Shown: piece after piece, positions 33,590-42,461 of the stretch
Layout of the letters: every line of letters begins with the position of its first letter
Numbering within the stretch: position 1 is the stretch's first letter
From: JBECKW01 sp040235505
GTDB lineage: Bacteria; Desulfobacterota; Desulfobacteria; Desulfobacterales; JAFDDL01
Assembly (NCBI GenBank): GCA_040235505.1
Contig: JBECKW010000112.1
Coordinates: forward strand, 1-64,000
Length of the DNA stretch: 64,000 nucleotides
Direction of reading: 5' to 3'
Translations under genes and position numbers: made by a program
The notes under the pieces: model-generated
Databases searched by the model: none
What the model saw: only the letters and a program-made list of their open reading frames with translations
What the model was told of the DNA's origin: nothing

Positions 33590-34267
33590 ATGTATGAATT
33601 TGTCACCGGCCCATTGGCATGGTTTGCCTTTGCCGTCTTTTTCATCGGAATTCTTTACCGGATTGTCTGGTATTTCCGGGGCCTCGACTGGCAGGCCGAC
33701 CGGGTTGCCTACACCGAGCATGCAGCTTACGGACTGCGGGGAGCCATCCGGTCCATCGTGTACTGGATCGTTCCCTTCGGAAGCCACAGCTGGCGTTTTT
33801 ATAAGGGGACGACCGTCCTGGTGTTCGCCTTCCATATCGGACTTCTCTTCACCCCGATTTTCCTGCGGGCGCACAATGTGCTGCTTTTCGAGAAATGGGG
33901 CGTGCACCTCTGGTCCATGCCAGAAGGGCTTGCGGATGTGTTGACGGTGGTGGTGATGGTGGCGGCCCTGTTTTTACTGCTTCGCCGAATCGCCTACCCC
34001 CAGATCCGGATCCTCACGAACCTGTATGACTATCTGCTGCTGGTGATCGCAGTGGCGCCTTTTGTAACGGGGTTTCTGGCCCATCATCAGGTGGGGAACT
34101 ACAATTTCTGGCTGATTGCCCATATTCTCTGCGGGGAGTTGTGGCTGGTGGCCGTACCGCTGACGAAGCTCTCCCACTTTATTCTATTTTTCCTGTCCCG
34201 CGCCCAGATCGGCATGGATTTCGGCATCAAACGCGGCGGCATGAAAAACAAGGGGATGGTCTGGTAA
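33590..34267 (+). CDS. hmcE: HmcE: b-type cytochrome-like membrane subunit
   Basis: A 225-residue protein with about five helices and His residues suited to heme b (GSHSWRF, VFAFHIGLLF, FLAHHQVG, LTKLSHFILFF). It resembles the NarI/DsrM-type gamma subunits. It would take electrons from quinol and hand them to HmcF on the cytoplasmic face. A ribosome site (AAAGGAGAG) lies upstream, and hmcF follows after 34 bp. Confidence 0.9.
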   Translation: MYEFVTGPLAWFAFAVFFIGILYRIVWYFRGLDWQADRVAYTEHAAYGLRGAIRSIVYWIVPFGSHSWRFYKGTTVLVFAFHIGLLFTPIFLRAHNVLLFEKWGVHLWSMPEGLADVLTVVVMVAALFLLLRRIAYPQIRILTNLYDYLLLVIAVAPFVTGFLAHHQVGNYNFWLIAHILCGELWLVAVPLTKLSHFILFFLSRAQIGMDFGIKRGGMKNKGMVW

Positions 34268-34301
34268 CTATTAACCGCCATAGACAGGATGGAAACGTAA
34301 A

Positions 34302-35690
34302 ATGCCTGAAGGAATACTCTGCAACAAAAAGCCGGTAACGACCAAGGAAATGCTGGATGCGCTTTTGGCCGACAAGAGCGGAAAACAGTATTACGAAGAG
34401 ATGAAACAGCTGGATGTGGACCAGAAGGCCCTGTGGGCCGCCATCCAGAAGAGCCTGAAATCCCGGACCAAGACCTGGCTCGAAATCTGCGCCCACTGCG
34501 GCATGTGTGCCGACAGCTGCTTTTTCTACCTGGCCAACAACAAGGACCCCAAGCAGGTACCCTCCTACAAGATCCAGTCGACCCTCGGTGAATTGGTCCG
34601 GCGAAAAGGAAAAGTGGACAACGAGTTCATGATCAAGGTCATGGACACGGCCTGGGGAAAATGCACCTGCTGCAACCGGTGCGGCCTGTATTGCCCCTTC
34701 GGCATCGACATGGGCGTCATGTTCAGCTATCTGCGGGGCCTCTGCTATTCCCAGGGATTCGTGCCGTGGGAGATGAAAATAGGTGCCGGCATGCACCGGA
34801 TCTACCGGGCCCAGATGGACATCACCACCGAGGACTGGGTGGAGACCTGCGAGTGGATGGCCGAGGAGTACGAGGAGGATTGGCCGGGGCTCGAGATTCC
34901 GGTGGACAAGGAGGACGCGGACATCATCTACACGGTCAACGCCCGGGAACCCAAGCATTATCCCGAGGATCTGGCCGAAGCGGCGATCCTGTTTCACCTG
35001 GCGGGCGAAAACTGGACCGTGCCCAGCGAAGGGTGGGAGGAAACCAGCCTGGCCATGTTTGCCGGCGACTGGGAGGCCTGCAAGATTCAGGTACAATCGG
35101 TCTATGATGCCATCGACCGGCTCAAGCCAAAGAAAATGGTGGTCACCGAGTGCGGCCATGCCTACCGCGCCACGGTCATCGAAGGCCCCTATTGGGCCGG
35201 GCTCAAAACCGGCCGCACACCGGTGGAGAGCTTCCACTACGTGGAATGGGTGGCGGAAATGCTTCGCACCGGACGTATCAAGATCGACCCGGCCAAGAAA
35301 ATCAAGGAGCCCGTCACCTACCAGGATTCCTGTAACTACATCCGGAACGCCGGCCTCAAGGAAGCCGCCCGGGAAATCATGAGTTACATTGCCGAAGACT
35401 TCCGGGAGATGAAACCCTGCAAGGAGCACAACTTCTGTTGCGGCGGTGGCGGCGGCATGAACGGCGTCGGCCGGTACCGGACGCAGCGAAACATCGGCCT
35501 CCAGGTCAAGCGGGATCAGATCCTTGCCACCGGGGCAAAACTGGTCATCAGTCCTTGCCACAACTGCTGGGACGCCATCCGGGATCTTGAGGAAGTCTAT
35601 AAAATCGGCATTCGCTGGTCCTTCCTGAAACCGCTTCTGATCGAAATGGCCATCGTGCCGGATCATCTGAAACCACCGGAGGACGAATAG
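34302..35690 (+). CDS. hmcF: HmcF: CCG-domain cytoplasmic Fe-S subunit
   Basis: A 462-residue soluble protein. N-terminal 4Fe-4S motifs are CAHCGMCADSC and CTCCNRCGLYCPFGID. Two Cys-rich CCG-type domains follow; the second has CCGGGGGMNGVGRYR and SPCHNCWDAI near the C-terminus. This is the HdrD/DsrK-like unit that could reduce a disulfide or DsrC-like partner in the cytoplasm. A Rho-independent terminator comes about 90 bp after the stop, ending the operon. Confidence 0.92.
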   Translation: MPEGILCNKKPVTTKEMLDALLADKSGKQYYEEMKQLDVDQKALWAAIQKSLKSRTKTWLEICAHCGMCADSCFFYLANNKDPKQVPSYKIQSTLGELVRRKGKVDNEFMIKVMDTAWGKCTCCNRCGLYCPFGIDMGVMFSYLRGLCYSQGFVPWEMKIGAGMHRIYRAQMDITTEDWVETCEWMAEEYEEDWPGLEIPVDKEDADIIYTVNAREPKHYPEDLAEAAILFHLAGENWTVPSEGWEETSLAMFAGDWEACKIQVQSVYDAIDRLKPKKMVVTECGHAYRATVIEGPYWAGLKTGRTPVESFHYVEWVAEMLRTGRIKIDPAKKIKEPVTYQDSCNYIRNAGLKEAAREIMSYIAEDFREMKPCKEHNFCCGGGGGMNGVGRYRTQRNIGLQVKRDQILATGAKLVISPCHNCWDAIRDLEEVYKIGIRWSFLKPLLIEMAIVPDHLKPPEDE

Positions 35691-35780
35691 ATTGATGAAG
35701 TCGTAAAAGATCGGGATCACCACGAAGAATTCTGTTTAATGCCCCCTTGAGGGGTACACGAAGAGCACGAAGAAAAAAAT

Positions 35781-35822
35781 AAAGGCGTAGACGTTGAAAT
35801 GTTTCAGGGTCTGCGCCTTTTT
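35781..35822 (+). terminator. Rho-independent terminator of the hmc operon
   Basis: Stem AAAGGCGTAGAC pairs with GTCTGCGCCTTT (one G-T pair) and is followed by a T-run to 35822. Confidence 0.85.
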
Positions 35823-35879
35823 GTATGAAGAGTCGCTTTTTAAAGAACGCGCAAATGAAGTCGCCAGATACGCAAACTA

Positions 35880-36093
35880 GCCGATCCGGGGAAGGATTTT
35901 GGCGGAAGCCGGGTCGCCTGTTTGAAACGGATTACAGATTCTTAAGAAAATCAGAATGGGATCCCGGAAATGAGTACTGTTCGCCCCAAGATTTATGGGG
36001 TCGTATCTTCAATGGTTCCGGCGCTGATTTTCTTTAGAAGCTGTTATCCGTGAGTTCGAGCCGGCTTCCGCCAAAATCCTTCCCCGGATCGGC
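35880..36093. repeat. Palindromic 214-bp element with perfect 33-bp ends
   Basis: The ends at 35880-35912 and 36061-36093 are perfect inverted copies of 33 bp (core GGGGAAGGATTTTGGCGGAA). A second inner pair (TTAAGAAAATCAG / CTGATTTTCTTTAG-like) helps fold the centre. No protein. It lies in the 35691-36241 spacer before putA. Confidence 0.85.
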
Positions 36094-36241
36094 GGGTCTC
36101 ACCCCCCAAACGAAATTTAATCCTTCTTCCTGAAGTATTATGCTTCAAGCCTTTAGGCCATTTCCACCTATTTTCCAGATGAATTCTTCGCAATCTGCAG
36201 GTATAATAATAGATCGGGGTTAAACCATGGGAGAAAAAGCA

Positions 36242-39200
36242 ATGAACAAAGATGCCATGGATGTTATCACCACACGGGCCATTGACCGCGCCAAACTTTG
36301 GCAGGCGCTTTCCGACAGGGAGAAAACTCCCGACGAAAAAATCCTCCTCCGGCGGCTCGACAGACTCATTTCCCGACCCGACGGGAAGGCGGCCATGGTG
36401 AAGCTCATCGACCAGAGCTTCCGTTCGAAAAACCCCGAAAGGGTGGCCGATCAGATTCAATTCATTTTCAAGACCCACGGTATCCCGAATTATTTCTCCG
36501 CCGGAGACCGCCTGCTGGTACAGCTGTTTCTCCAGGTGGGCCGGCATTTCCCCCGCCTGTCGGTTCCCGCCATCATCGCCAGAATGCGAAAGGACAGCAG
36601 CCGGTCCATTATCTCCGGACACCGGCCGGCATTTACCCGATATCTGGACAAACGCAAAACCGAAGGCGTCCGCCTCAACATCAACCACCTCGGCGAGGCG
36701 GTACTCGGCGAAGGAGAGGCCCGCCGGCATTTTGAAACGTACCTTTCCGACCTGAACGATCCCCGCATCGAATGCATCTCGGTCAAGGCCTCATCCCTCT
36801 ACTCCCAGATCACCCCCCTGGCCTTCGACGCGTCCCTCCGAATTCTCCGGGAACGCCTGGAAGGCCTTTACCGAACGGCCGCTCGCTGCCGCTACCGGTC
36901 GATGGACGGCCGACAGGTTCCCAAATTCGTCAACCTGGACATGGAGGGTTACCGGGATGTCGAGCTCACGGTGGCCGCCTTTCGCGCCGCCCTCGAACTT
37001 CCGGAACTGGTGGACGTTTCGGCGGGCATCGCCCTCCAAGCCTACCTTCCGGATGCCGCCGCAATCCAGGAAACGCTCACTGCGTGGGCCGAAGACCGGG
37101 TCCGCCGGGGCGGGGCACCCATTTATCTTCGCATCGTCAAGGGCGCCAACATGGAAATGGAACGCGTCGAATCGGCCATCCGAAACTGGCCCTCCCCGAC
37201 CTTTGACAACAAGCTTGCCGTGGACGCTAATTTCAAGCGAATGATAACCTTCGGCATGACGGGAGACAGGACCCGGTCCGTTCACCTCGGCATCGCCTCC
37301 CACAACCTGTTTGATATTGCCTGGGCCTGGGAGCTTTCCCTGGCGGAACGGGTCGCAGACAACGTCACCTTCGAGATGCTCGAGGGGATGGCCGACCATG
37401 TCCGGCGGGCTGTTCAGATGGATGTGGGTCGGATGCTTCTCTATGCGCCGGTGGCGGATCGGCACAATTTCATCAGCGCCATCGCCTACCTGGTGCGGCG
37501 TCTCGATGAGAACACCGGCTCCGACAACTTCCTCCATCATGCCCCCCGGCTTCAAGCCGGATCGAAGGCCTGGCGGGGCCTGGAGCGCCAGTTCCTGGCC
37601 TCACTCCGGTCCTGGGACGAAATTCCGGGCGCCCCCTTCCGAACCCAGAACCGGTTGGCGGAATCCCCGTCTGAATCCCACCGGCTTTCTCCGGACGCCC
37701 CGTTCACCAACGAGCCGGATACCGACTTTTCCCTTTCCCAAAACCGTGAGTGGGCTGGCGGCATCCGGGAAAAATGGAAACCCGGCCCCGAAACCGAAGC
37801 CATTGAAATCCCCCTCGCCATTGCCGGTGAAGATGTTTTTTCCGGTCGGGATACCGCCGGATGCCCAGACCCGTCCCGACCAAATCCATCCCAACCCGAT
37901 CCATCCCAACCCGAGCCTTCCCAGGCGGGAGAGGGAAAGGCTGCCGCTCCCGGCCCATTTGCCCGGTTCGCCCTTGCCACCGAGGCGGACGCTGCCCGGG
38001 CAGCCCTCACGGCCGCCGATGATTCCGACGGATGGCGGAAAAAATCCGGGGAGGAGCGGCGACGGATTTTTGCCGAGGTGGCCAGGCAACTCCGAATCCA
38101 CCGGGGGGACCTCATGGGAGCTGCGGCCGCCGAGACGGGAAAGCTTTTTCCCGAGTCGGACCCGGAGGTCTCCGAGGCCATCGATTTCGTGGAATATTAT
38201 CCCCGCTCCGCTGACGCCTTTGTTCGGCTTCCCACAATCTCCGCCCAACCCAAGGGGGTGGGGTTGGTTATCGCTCCCTGGAATTTTCCCATTGCCATCC
38301 CCTGCGGCGGTATTACGGCGGCGCTTTCGGCCGGAAACACCGTCATTTTCAAACCTTCTTCCCAGGCGGTCCTCACGGGCCGGGAGCTTTGCCGCTGCTT
38401 CTGGGACGCCGGAATTTCGAAAAACACGCTCCAGTTCATTCCCTGTCGGGGAGAAGCCGCCGCAGGCACCCTGACGCAGCGTCCGGAAATCGATTTCATT
38501 ATCTTCACCGGCGGCACCGACACGGCTCTGAATATCCTCTCCGGGCGGCCGGACATCCGGCTGGCGGCGGAAACCGGGGGCAAAAACGCCACCATCGTGA
38601 CGGCCATGGCCGATCGGGACCAGGCGATTTTGGACGTGGTGCATTCGGCCTTTTCAAACAGCGGCCAGAAATGCTCGGCCACCTCCCTCCTGATCCTGGA
38701 AAAGGAGGTCTATGACGATCCGAACTTCAAGGCCCGGCTCGTAGATGCCGCCGAAAGCCTTCCGGTGGGCTCGGCCTGGGCCTTTGAAACCCGCATGGGA
38801 CCCCTCATCCGGCCCCCTTCCGGGAAGCTCCTGGAGGCCCTCACCCGGCTTCTGCCCGGCGAGTCCTGGGCCTTGAAACCCCGGCGGCGCCCGGAAAACC
38901 CGTACCTGTGGACCCCCGGCATCAAATGGGGCGTACGCCCCGGCAGCATTACGCACACCACGGAATTTTTCGGCCCGCTCCTCGGGGTTATGCGGGCCGA
39001 AAACCTGGCGGAGGCCGTAGCCCTGGCGAATCAAACCGGCTACGGTCTCACCGCCGGCCTGGAAAGCCTGGATGCCCGGGAGCAGGAATACTGGAAGGAG
39101 TCCCTCCGGGCCGGGAATCTCTACATCAACCGCGGCACCACCGGGGCCGTAGTCCTGCGGCAACCCTTCGGCGGCATGGGAAAATCCGCCCTGGGCGCCG

Positions 39201-39919
39201 GTATCAAGGCGGGCGGTCCCAATTATGTGAGCCAGTTCATGGACTTCAGCGACGCCGGACCGTCCCCGGCGGGCCCCATCCGACACGAGCATCGCCTGCT
39301 TCACCTGATTCAAGACTGGGAGCAGAAGCTTCGTTGGGGAAGCTGGCCGGTGGAAACAGGGACGGACATCGAACGGACCCTTCAGGCGGTGAAGAACTAC
39401 CTTCACCGGCATGAGGATTTTGCCGCCGAAACGGACTTTTTCAATATCCGGGGTCAGGACAACCTGCTCCGATATCTGCCCCTGGGAAGGGTGGTTGTCA
39501 GGCTTCATGAAAAAGACTCTCTTTTCGAGGTCCTTGGACGTCTTGCGGCAGCCGAAATCGCCGGTTGCCGGCCCGAGGCAAGTCTTCCCCCCGGACTTGA
39601 AACCTCTGCAACGGAATTTCTGCGCGGGTCCGAAGGCATCCGGTTTTTAGACACCATCCCTCTTCGCACACAGACTGATGAAGAACTCGCTGCAGTGGTA
39701 TCGAGGAAGATCCGTCTTCGCTATGCCGCGCCGGATCGTGTCCCGGAGCAAATCCTCCGGTGCGCGGCGGCCGCCGGAGCCTACATCGCCCGGGCCCCCG
39801 TACTGATGGAAGGCCGCCTGGAATTCCTTCATTACCTGCAGGAGCAGAGCATCTGCCATAACTACCACCGGTACGGCAACCTGGGCGACCGGGCGCCGGC
39901 ATTCTCGGGCGGCGCATGA
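36242..39919 (+). CDS. putA: Bifunctional proline dehydrogenase / P5C dehydrogenase
   Basis: A 1225-residue enzyme; ATG 36242 has GGGAG eight bases upstream (a start at 36227 is possible). Residues about 60-450 are the FAD-binding proline dehydrogenase barrel (KGANMEMERVESA, LYAPVADRHNF). Residues about 580-1040 are the NAD-linked aldehyde dehydrogenase (GLVIAPWNFPIAIPCGGI, catalytic Glu777 in ETGGKN, Cys811 in SGQKCSAT, GTTGAVVLRQPFGG). It converts proline to glutamate through P5C. There is no DNA-binding domain at the N-terminus, unlike enteric PutA. The linker at residues 541-560 holds a tandem repeat. Its stop overlaps the region of the rocD leader. Confidence 0.93.
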   Translation: MNKDAMDVITTRAIDRAKLWQALSDREKTPDEKILLRRLDRLISRPDGKAAMVKLIDQSFRSKNPERVADQIQFIFKTHGIPNYFSAGDRLLVQLFLQVGRHFPRLSVPAIIARMRKDSSRSIISGHRPAFTRYLDKRKTEGVRLNINHLGEAVLGEGEARRHFETYLSDLNDPRIECISVKASSLYSQITPLAFDASLRILRERLEGLYRTAARCRYRSMDGRQVPKFVNLDMEGYRDVELTVAAFRAALELPELVDVSAGIALQAYLPDAAAIQETLTAWAEDRVRRGGAPIYLRIVKGANMEMERVESAIRNWPSPTFDNKLAVDANFKRMITFGMTGDRTRSVHLGIASHNLFDIAWAWELSLAERVADNVTFEMLEGMADHVRRAVQMDVGRMLLYAPVADRHNFISAIAYLVRRLDENTGSDNFLHHAPRLQAGSKAWRGLERQFLASLRSWDEIPGAPFRTQNRLAESPSESHRLSPDAPFTNEPDTDFSLSQNREWAGGIREKWKPGPETEAIEIPLAIAGEDVFSGRDTAGCPDPSRPNPSQPDPSQPEPSQAGEGKAAAPGPFARFALATEADAARAALTAADDSDGWRKKSGEERRRIFAEVARQLRIHRGDLMGAAAAETGKLFPESDPEVSEAIDFVEYYPRSADAFVRLPTISAQPKGVGLVIAPWNFPIAIPCGGITAALSAGNTVIFKPSSQAVLTGRELCRCFWDAGISKNTLQFIPCRGEAAAGTLTQRPEIDFIIFTGGTDTALNILSGRPDIRLAAETGGKNATIVTAMADRDQAILDVVHSAFSNSGQKCSATSLLILEKEVYDDPNFKARLVDAAESLPVGSAWAFETRMGPLIRPPSGKLLEALTRLLPGESWALKPRRRPENPYLWTPGIKWGVRPGSITHTTEFFGPLLGVMRAENLAEAVALANQTGYGLTAGLESLDAREQEYWKESLRAGNLYINRGTTGAVVLRQPFGGMGKSALGAGIKAGGPNYVSQFMDFSDAGPSPAGPIRHEHRLLHLIQDWEQKLRWGSWPVETGTDIERTLQAVKNYLHRHEDFAAETDFFNIRGQDNLLRYLPLGRVVVRLHEKDSLFEVLGRLAAAEIAGCRPEASLPPGLETSATEFLRGSEGIRFLDTIPLRTQTDEELAAVVSRKIRLRYAAPDRVPEQILRCAAAAGAYIARAPVLMEGRLEFLHYLQEQSICHNYHRYGNLGDRAPAFSGGA
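37863..37922 (+). repeat. Tandem 15-bp repeat inside putA linker
   Basis: Four imperfect copies of a unit like CCCAACCCGATCCAT encode Pro-x-Pro-Ser-Gln repeats between the two enzyme domains. The frame is kept. Related low-complexity tracts occur in spacers elsewhere here. Confidence 0.75.
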
Positions 39920-39948
39920 CCGGGACAATCGAATACGGAGGACCACTG

Positions 39949-41142
39949 ATGGATACGGCAGAATATATCGCCCTTGAAGAAACCTACGGTGCCCACAACT
40001 ACCATCCTCTGGATGTCGTGTTGTCCCGTGGAGAGGGTGTATGGGTCTGGGACGTGAAAGGCCGGCGGTATCTGGACTGTTTGTCCGCCTATTCCGCGGT
40101 CAACCAGGGCCACTGCCACCCCCGCATCCTGAAAACCCTTGTGGAACAGGCCCAAAGGCTTACCCTCACCTCCCGGGCCTTTCGAAACGATCAGCTGGGT
40201 CTTTTCTATAAGGAACTCTGCGAAGCAACCCGCTCACACAAGGTACTGCCTATGAACAGCGGGGCGGAGGCCGTGGAAACCGCCATTAAAACCGTCCGGA
40301 AATGGGGTTACCAGACAAAAGGCATCCCCGGGGACCGGGCGGAAATCATCGCGTGCGCCGGCAACTTTCACGGCCGCACCATCACCATCGTCGGTTTCAG
40401 CACCGAGGAGACTTCCCGTCGGGGCTTCGGCCCATTTACCCCCGGATTTAAAATCGTTCCCTTCGGCGACGCCGATGCCTTTGAGGCGGCCGTCACTCCC
40501 AATACGGTCGGCTTTCTGGTGGAACCGATCCAGGGGGAAGCGGGGGTCATCATCCCCCCCGACGATTATCTTTCGAAGGTCAAAACCGTTTGCCGCCAAC
40601 GGGGAATCCTGCTGATCCTGGATGAAATCCAGACCGGTCTCGGCCGGACCGGCAAACTTCTCGCCGAGGAACACAGCGGCATCGAGGCGGACCTCACCCT
40701 GGTGGGGAAAGCACTTTCCGGAGGATTCTATCCCGTCTCCGCGGTGCTCTCGAACAGCGAAGTCATGGACGTGCTCAAACCCGGAGAACATGGCAGCACC
40801 TTTGGCGGAAACCCCCTTGCCTGCGCCGTGGCCCGGACCGCCCTGAAGGTGCTGCTGGAGGAGGGCATGATCGAAAACGCACGGGAAACCGGCGCTTATT
40901 TTCTCGACAGCCTGCGACAGATCGCCACCCCCGAAGTGCGGGAGGTCCGGGGCAAGGGCCTCATGATCGCCATGGAATTTCACCCGGAAGTCGGGGGTGC
41001 CCGGCGGATCTGCGAAAAGCTGATGGGACGGGGCCTCCTGTGCAAGGAAACCCACGAACACATCCTCCGGTTCGCCCCGCCGCTGATCGTCGACCGGGAA
41101 ACGGTGGACTGGGCCGTTGAACGAATCAGTGAGGTCATATGA
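39949..41142 (+). CDS. rocD: Ornithine aminotransferase (class III, PLP)
   Basis: A 397-residue protein from ATG 39949, chosen for CGGAGG seven bases upstream; the frame is open back to 39916. It begins MDTAEYIALEETYGAHNYHP, has MNSGAEAVETAIK (PLP phosphate site), LILDEIQTGLGRTG and LVGKALSGGFYPVSA with the Schiff-base Lys, and TFGGNPLACAVA. These fix it as ornithine delta-aminotransferase, giving glutamate semialdehyde, which is P5C and thus the substrate of the putA ALDH domain. The stop overlaps the next gene by four bases. Confidence 0.93.
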   Translation: MDTAEYIALEETYGAHNYHPLDVVLSRGEGVWVWDVKGRRYLDCLSAYSAVNQGHCHPRILKTLVEQAQRLTLTSRAFRNDQLGLFYKELCEATRSHKVLPMNSGAEAVETAIKTVRKWGYQTKGIPGDRAEIIACAGNFHGRTITIVGFSTEETSRRGFGPFTPGFKIVPFGDADAFEAAVTPNTVGFLVEPIQGEAGVIIPPDDYLSKVKTVCRQRGILLILDEIQTGLGRTGKLLAEEHSGIEADLTLVGKALSGGFYPVSAVLSNSEVMDVLKPGEHGSTFGGNPLACAVARTALKVLLEEGMIENARETGAYFLDSLRQIATPEVREVRGKGLMIAMEFHPEVGGARRICEKLMGRGLLCKETHEHILRFAPPLIVDRETVDWAVERISEVI

Positions 41143-42461
41143 TCGAAAACGTTATCATCATGGGTGCGGCCGGACGCGATTTTCACAACTTCAACGTCTA
41201 TTTCCGGGGGAATCCACGGTACCGCGTCATCGGCTTTACCGCCACCCAGATCCCGAACATCGACGGCCGGCGCTACCCGTCCGCCCTGGCGGGCCCGGAT
41301 TATCCCGAGGGCATTCCAATTTTTCCAGATGCCCGCCTGGCGGATCTCATCCGAGAACACCGGGTAGACCTCGTGGCTTTCTCCTACAGCGACGTATCGC
41401 ACGAGGAAGTCATGCACAAAGCCGCCATTGTGACCGCGGCGGGGGCGGATTTCCTCATGATCGGGGCATCCTACACCATGCTGGCCTCTCGAAAAACAGT
41501 GGTCTCCGTCTGCGCGGTCCGAACCGGATGCGGGAAATCCCAAACCAGCCGGGAGGTGGTCCGGATCCTGAAGGCGATGGGGAAAAGGGTGGTCCTGGTC
41601 CGGCATCCCATGCCTTACGGCGATCTGGCCCGCCAGGTGGTTCAGCGCTTCGCCGTCCCGGAGGACCTCGACCGGCACCAGTGCACCATCGAGGAGCGGG
41701 AAGAGTACGAGCCGATCATCTCCATGGGCGCCGTGGTCTATGCCGGGGTGGACTATGAGAAGATCCTGATGCAGGCCGAGGCGGAGGCCGATGTCGTGGT
41801 CTGGGACGGCGGTAACAACGATACCCCCTTTTTCAAACCGGACGTGGCCATCGTCGTCTTCGATCCCCATCGGGCCGGGCATGAAACCGCCTATCACCCC
41901 GGCGAAACCAATATGCTCATGGCCGATATCGCCGTCATCAACAAGGTAGACAGTGCCGATGCGGACAAGGTGGACCGGGTCCGCCAGACCATCGGCCGCC
42001 ACAACCCCGCCGCGGACATCATCCTGGCCGATTCGAAAATTACCGCGGATAATCCCGGACAAATCCGGGGCAAACGGGTGCTCGTTATCGAGGACGGCCC
42101 CACCCTGACCCATGGCGGGATGGCCTTTGGGGCCGGCACCTTAGCCGCCCGAAGGTTTCTTGCCGCCGAAGCCGTCGACCCCCGGCCGTATCTGAAGGGG
42201 AGCCTGAAAAAAACCTTTGCCGCCTACCCGGCGATCGGCCGGCTGCTTCCGGCCATGGGATACAACCCCCGACAGATCGAGGACCTGGAGGCCACCATCA
42301 ATTCCACCGACTGCGACCTGGTGCTCGCCGCCACCCCCATTGATCTCACCCGGGTCGTGCGTGTTGAAAAACCGATCATTCGAATCCGGTACGAATACAA
42401 AGACCATGGTTCGCCCGCCCTGGCCGCCGTACTCCGGAAAAGATTGGAAACGACACCGTGA
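41139..42461 (+). CDS. COG2403 GTPase-like protein (cyclic 2,3-diphosphoglycerate synthetase family)
   Basis: A 440-residue protein. Residues 1-115 form a Rossmann-like domain (VIIMGAAGRDFHNFNVYFRG). A P-loop VRTGCGKSQTSR at about 125-137, a GGNNDTPFF site and an NKVDSAD motif (about 265-271) mark a nucleotide-binding G3E-like or GTPase-type core. The family includes the methanogen cyclic-diphosphoglycerate synthetase, but bacterial members are uncharacterised. It overlaps rocD by four bases and carbamate kinase by four, so it is translated with them. Its role may lie between ornithine and carbamoyl phosphate; this is inference. Confidence 0.85.
   Translation: MIENVIIMGAAGRDFHNFNVYFRGNPRYRVIGFTATQIPNIDGRRYPSALAGPDYPEGIPIFPDARLADLIREHRVDLVAFSYSDVSHEEVMHKAAIVTAAGADFLMIGASYTMLASRKTVVSVCAVRTGCGKSQTSREVVRILKAMGKRVVLVRHPMPYGDLARQVVQRFAVPEDLDRHQCTIEEREEYEPIISMGAVVYAGVDYEKILMQAEAEADVVVWDGGNNDTPFFKPDVAIVVFDPHRAGHETAYHPGETNMLMADIAVINKVDSADADKVDRVRQTIGRHNPAADIILADSKITADNPGQIRGKRVLVIEDGPTLTHGGMAFGAGTLAARRFLAAEAVDPRPYLKGSLKKTFAAYPAIGRLLPAMGYNPRQIEDLEATINSTDCDLVLAATPIDLTRVVRVEKPIIRIRYEYKDHGSPALAAVLRKRLETTP

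Noticed and set aside
34227..35723. 498-residue minus-strand frame
   Set aside because: Shadow of hmcF.
36242..36260. DNA-binding PutA (trifunctional)
   Set aside because: The N-terminus lacks a ribbon-helix-helix; it begins with helices of the dehydrogenase part.
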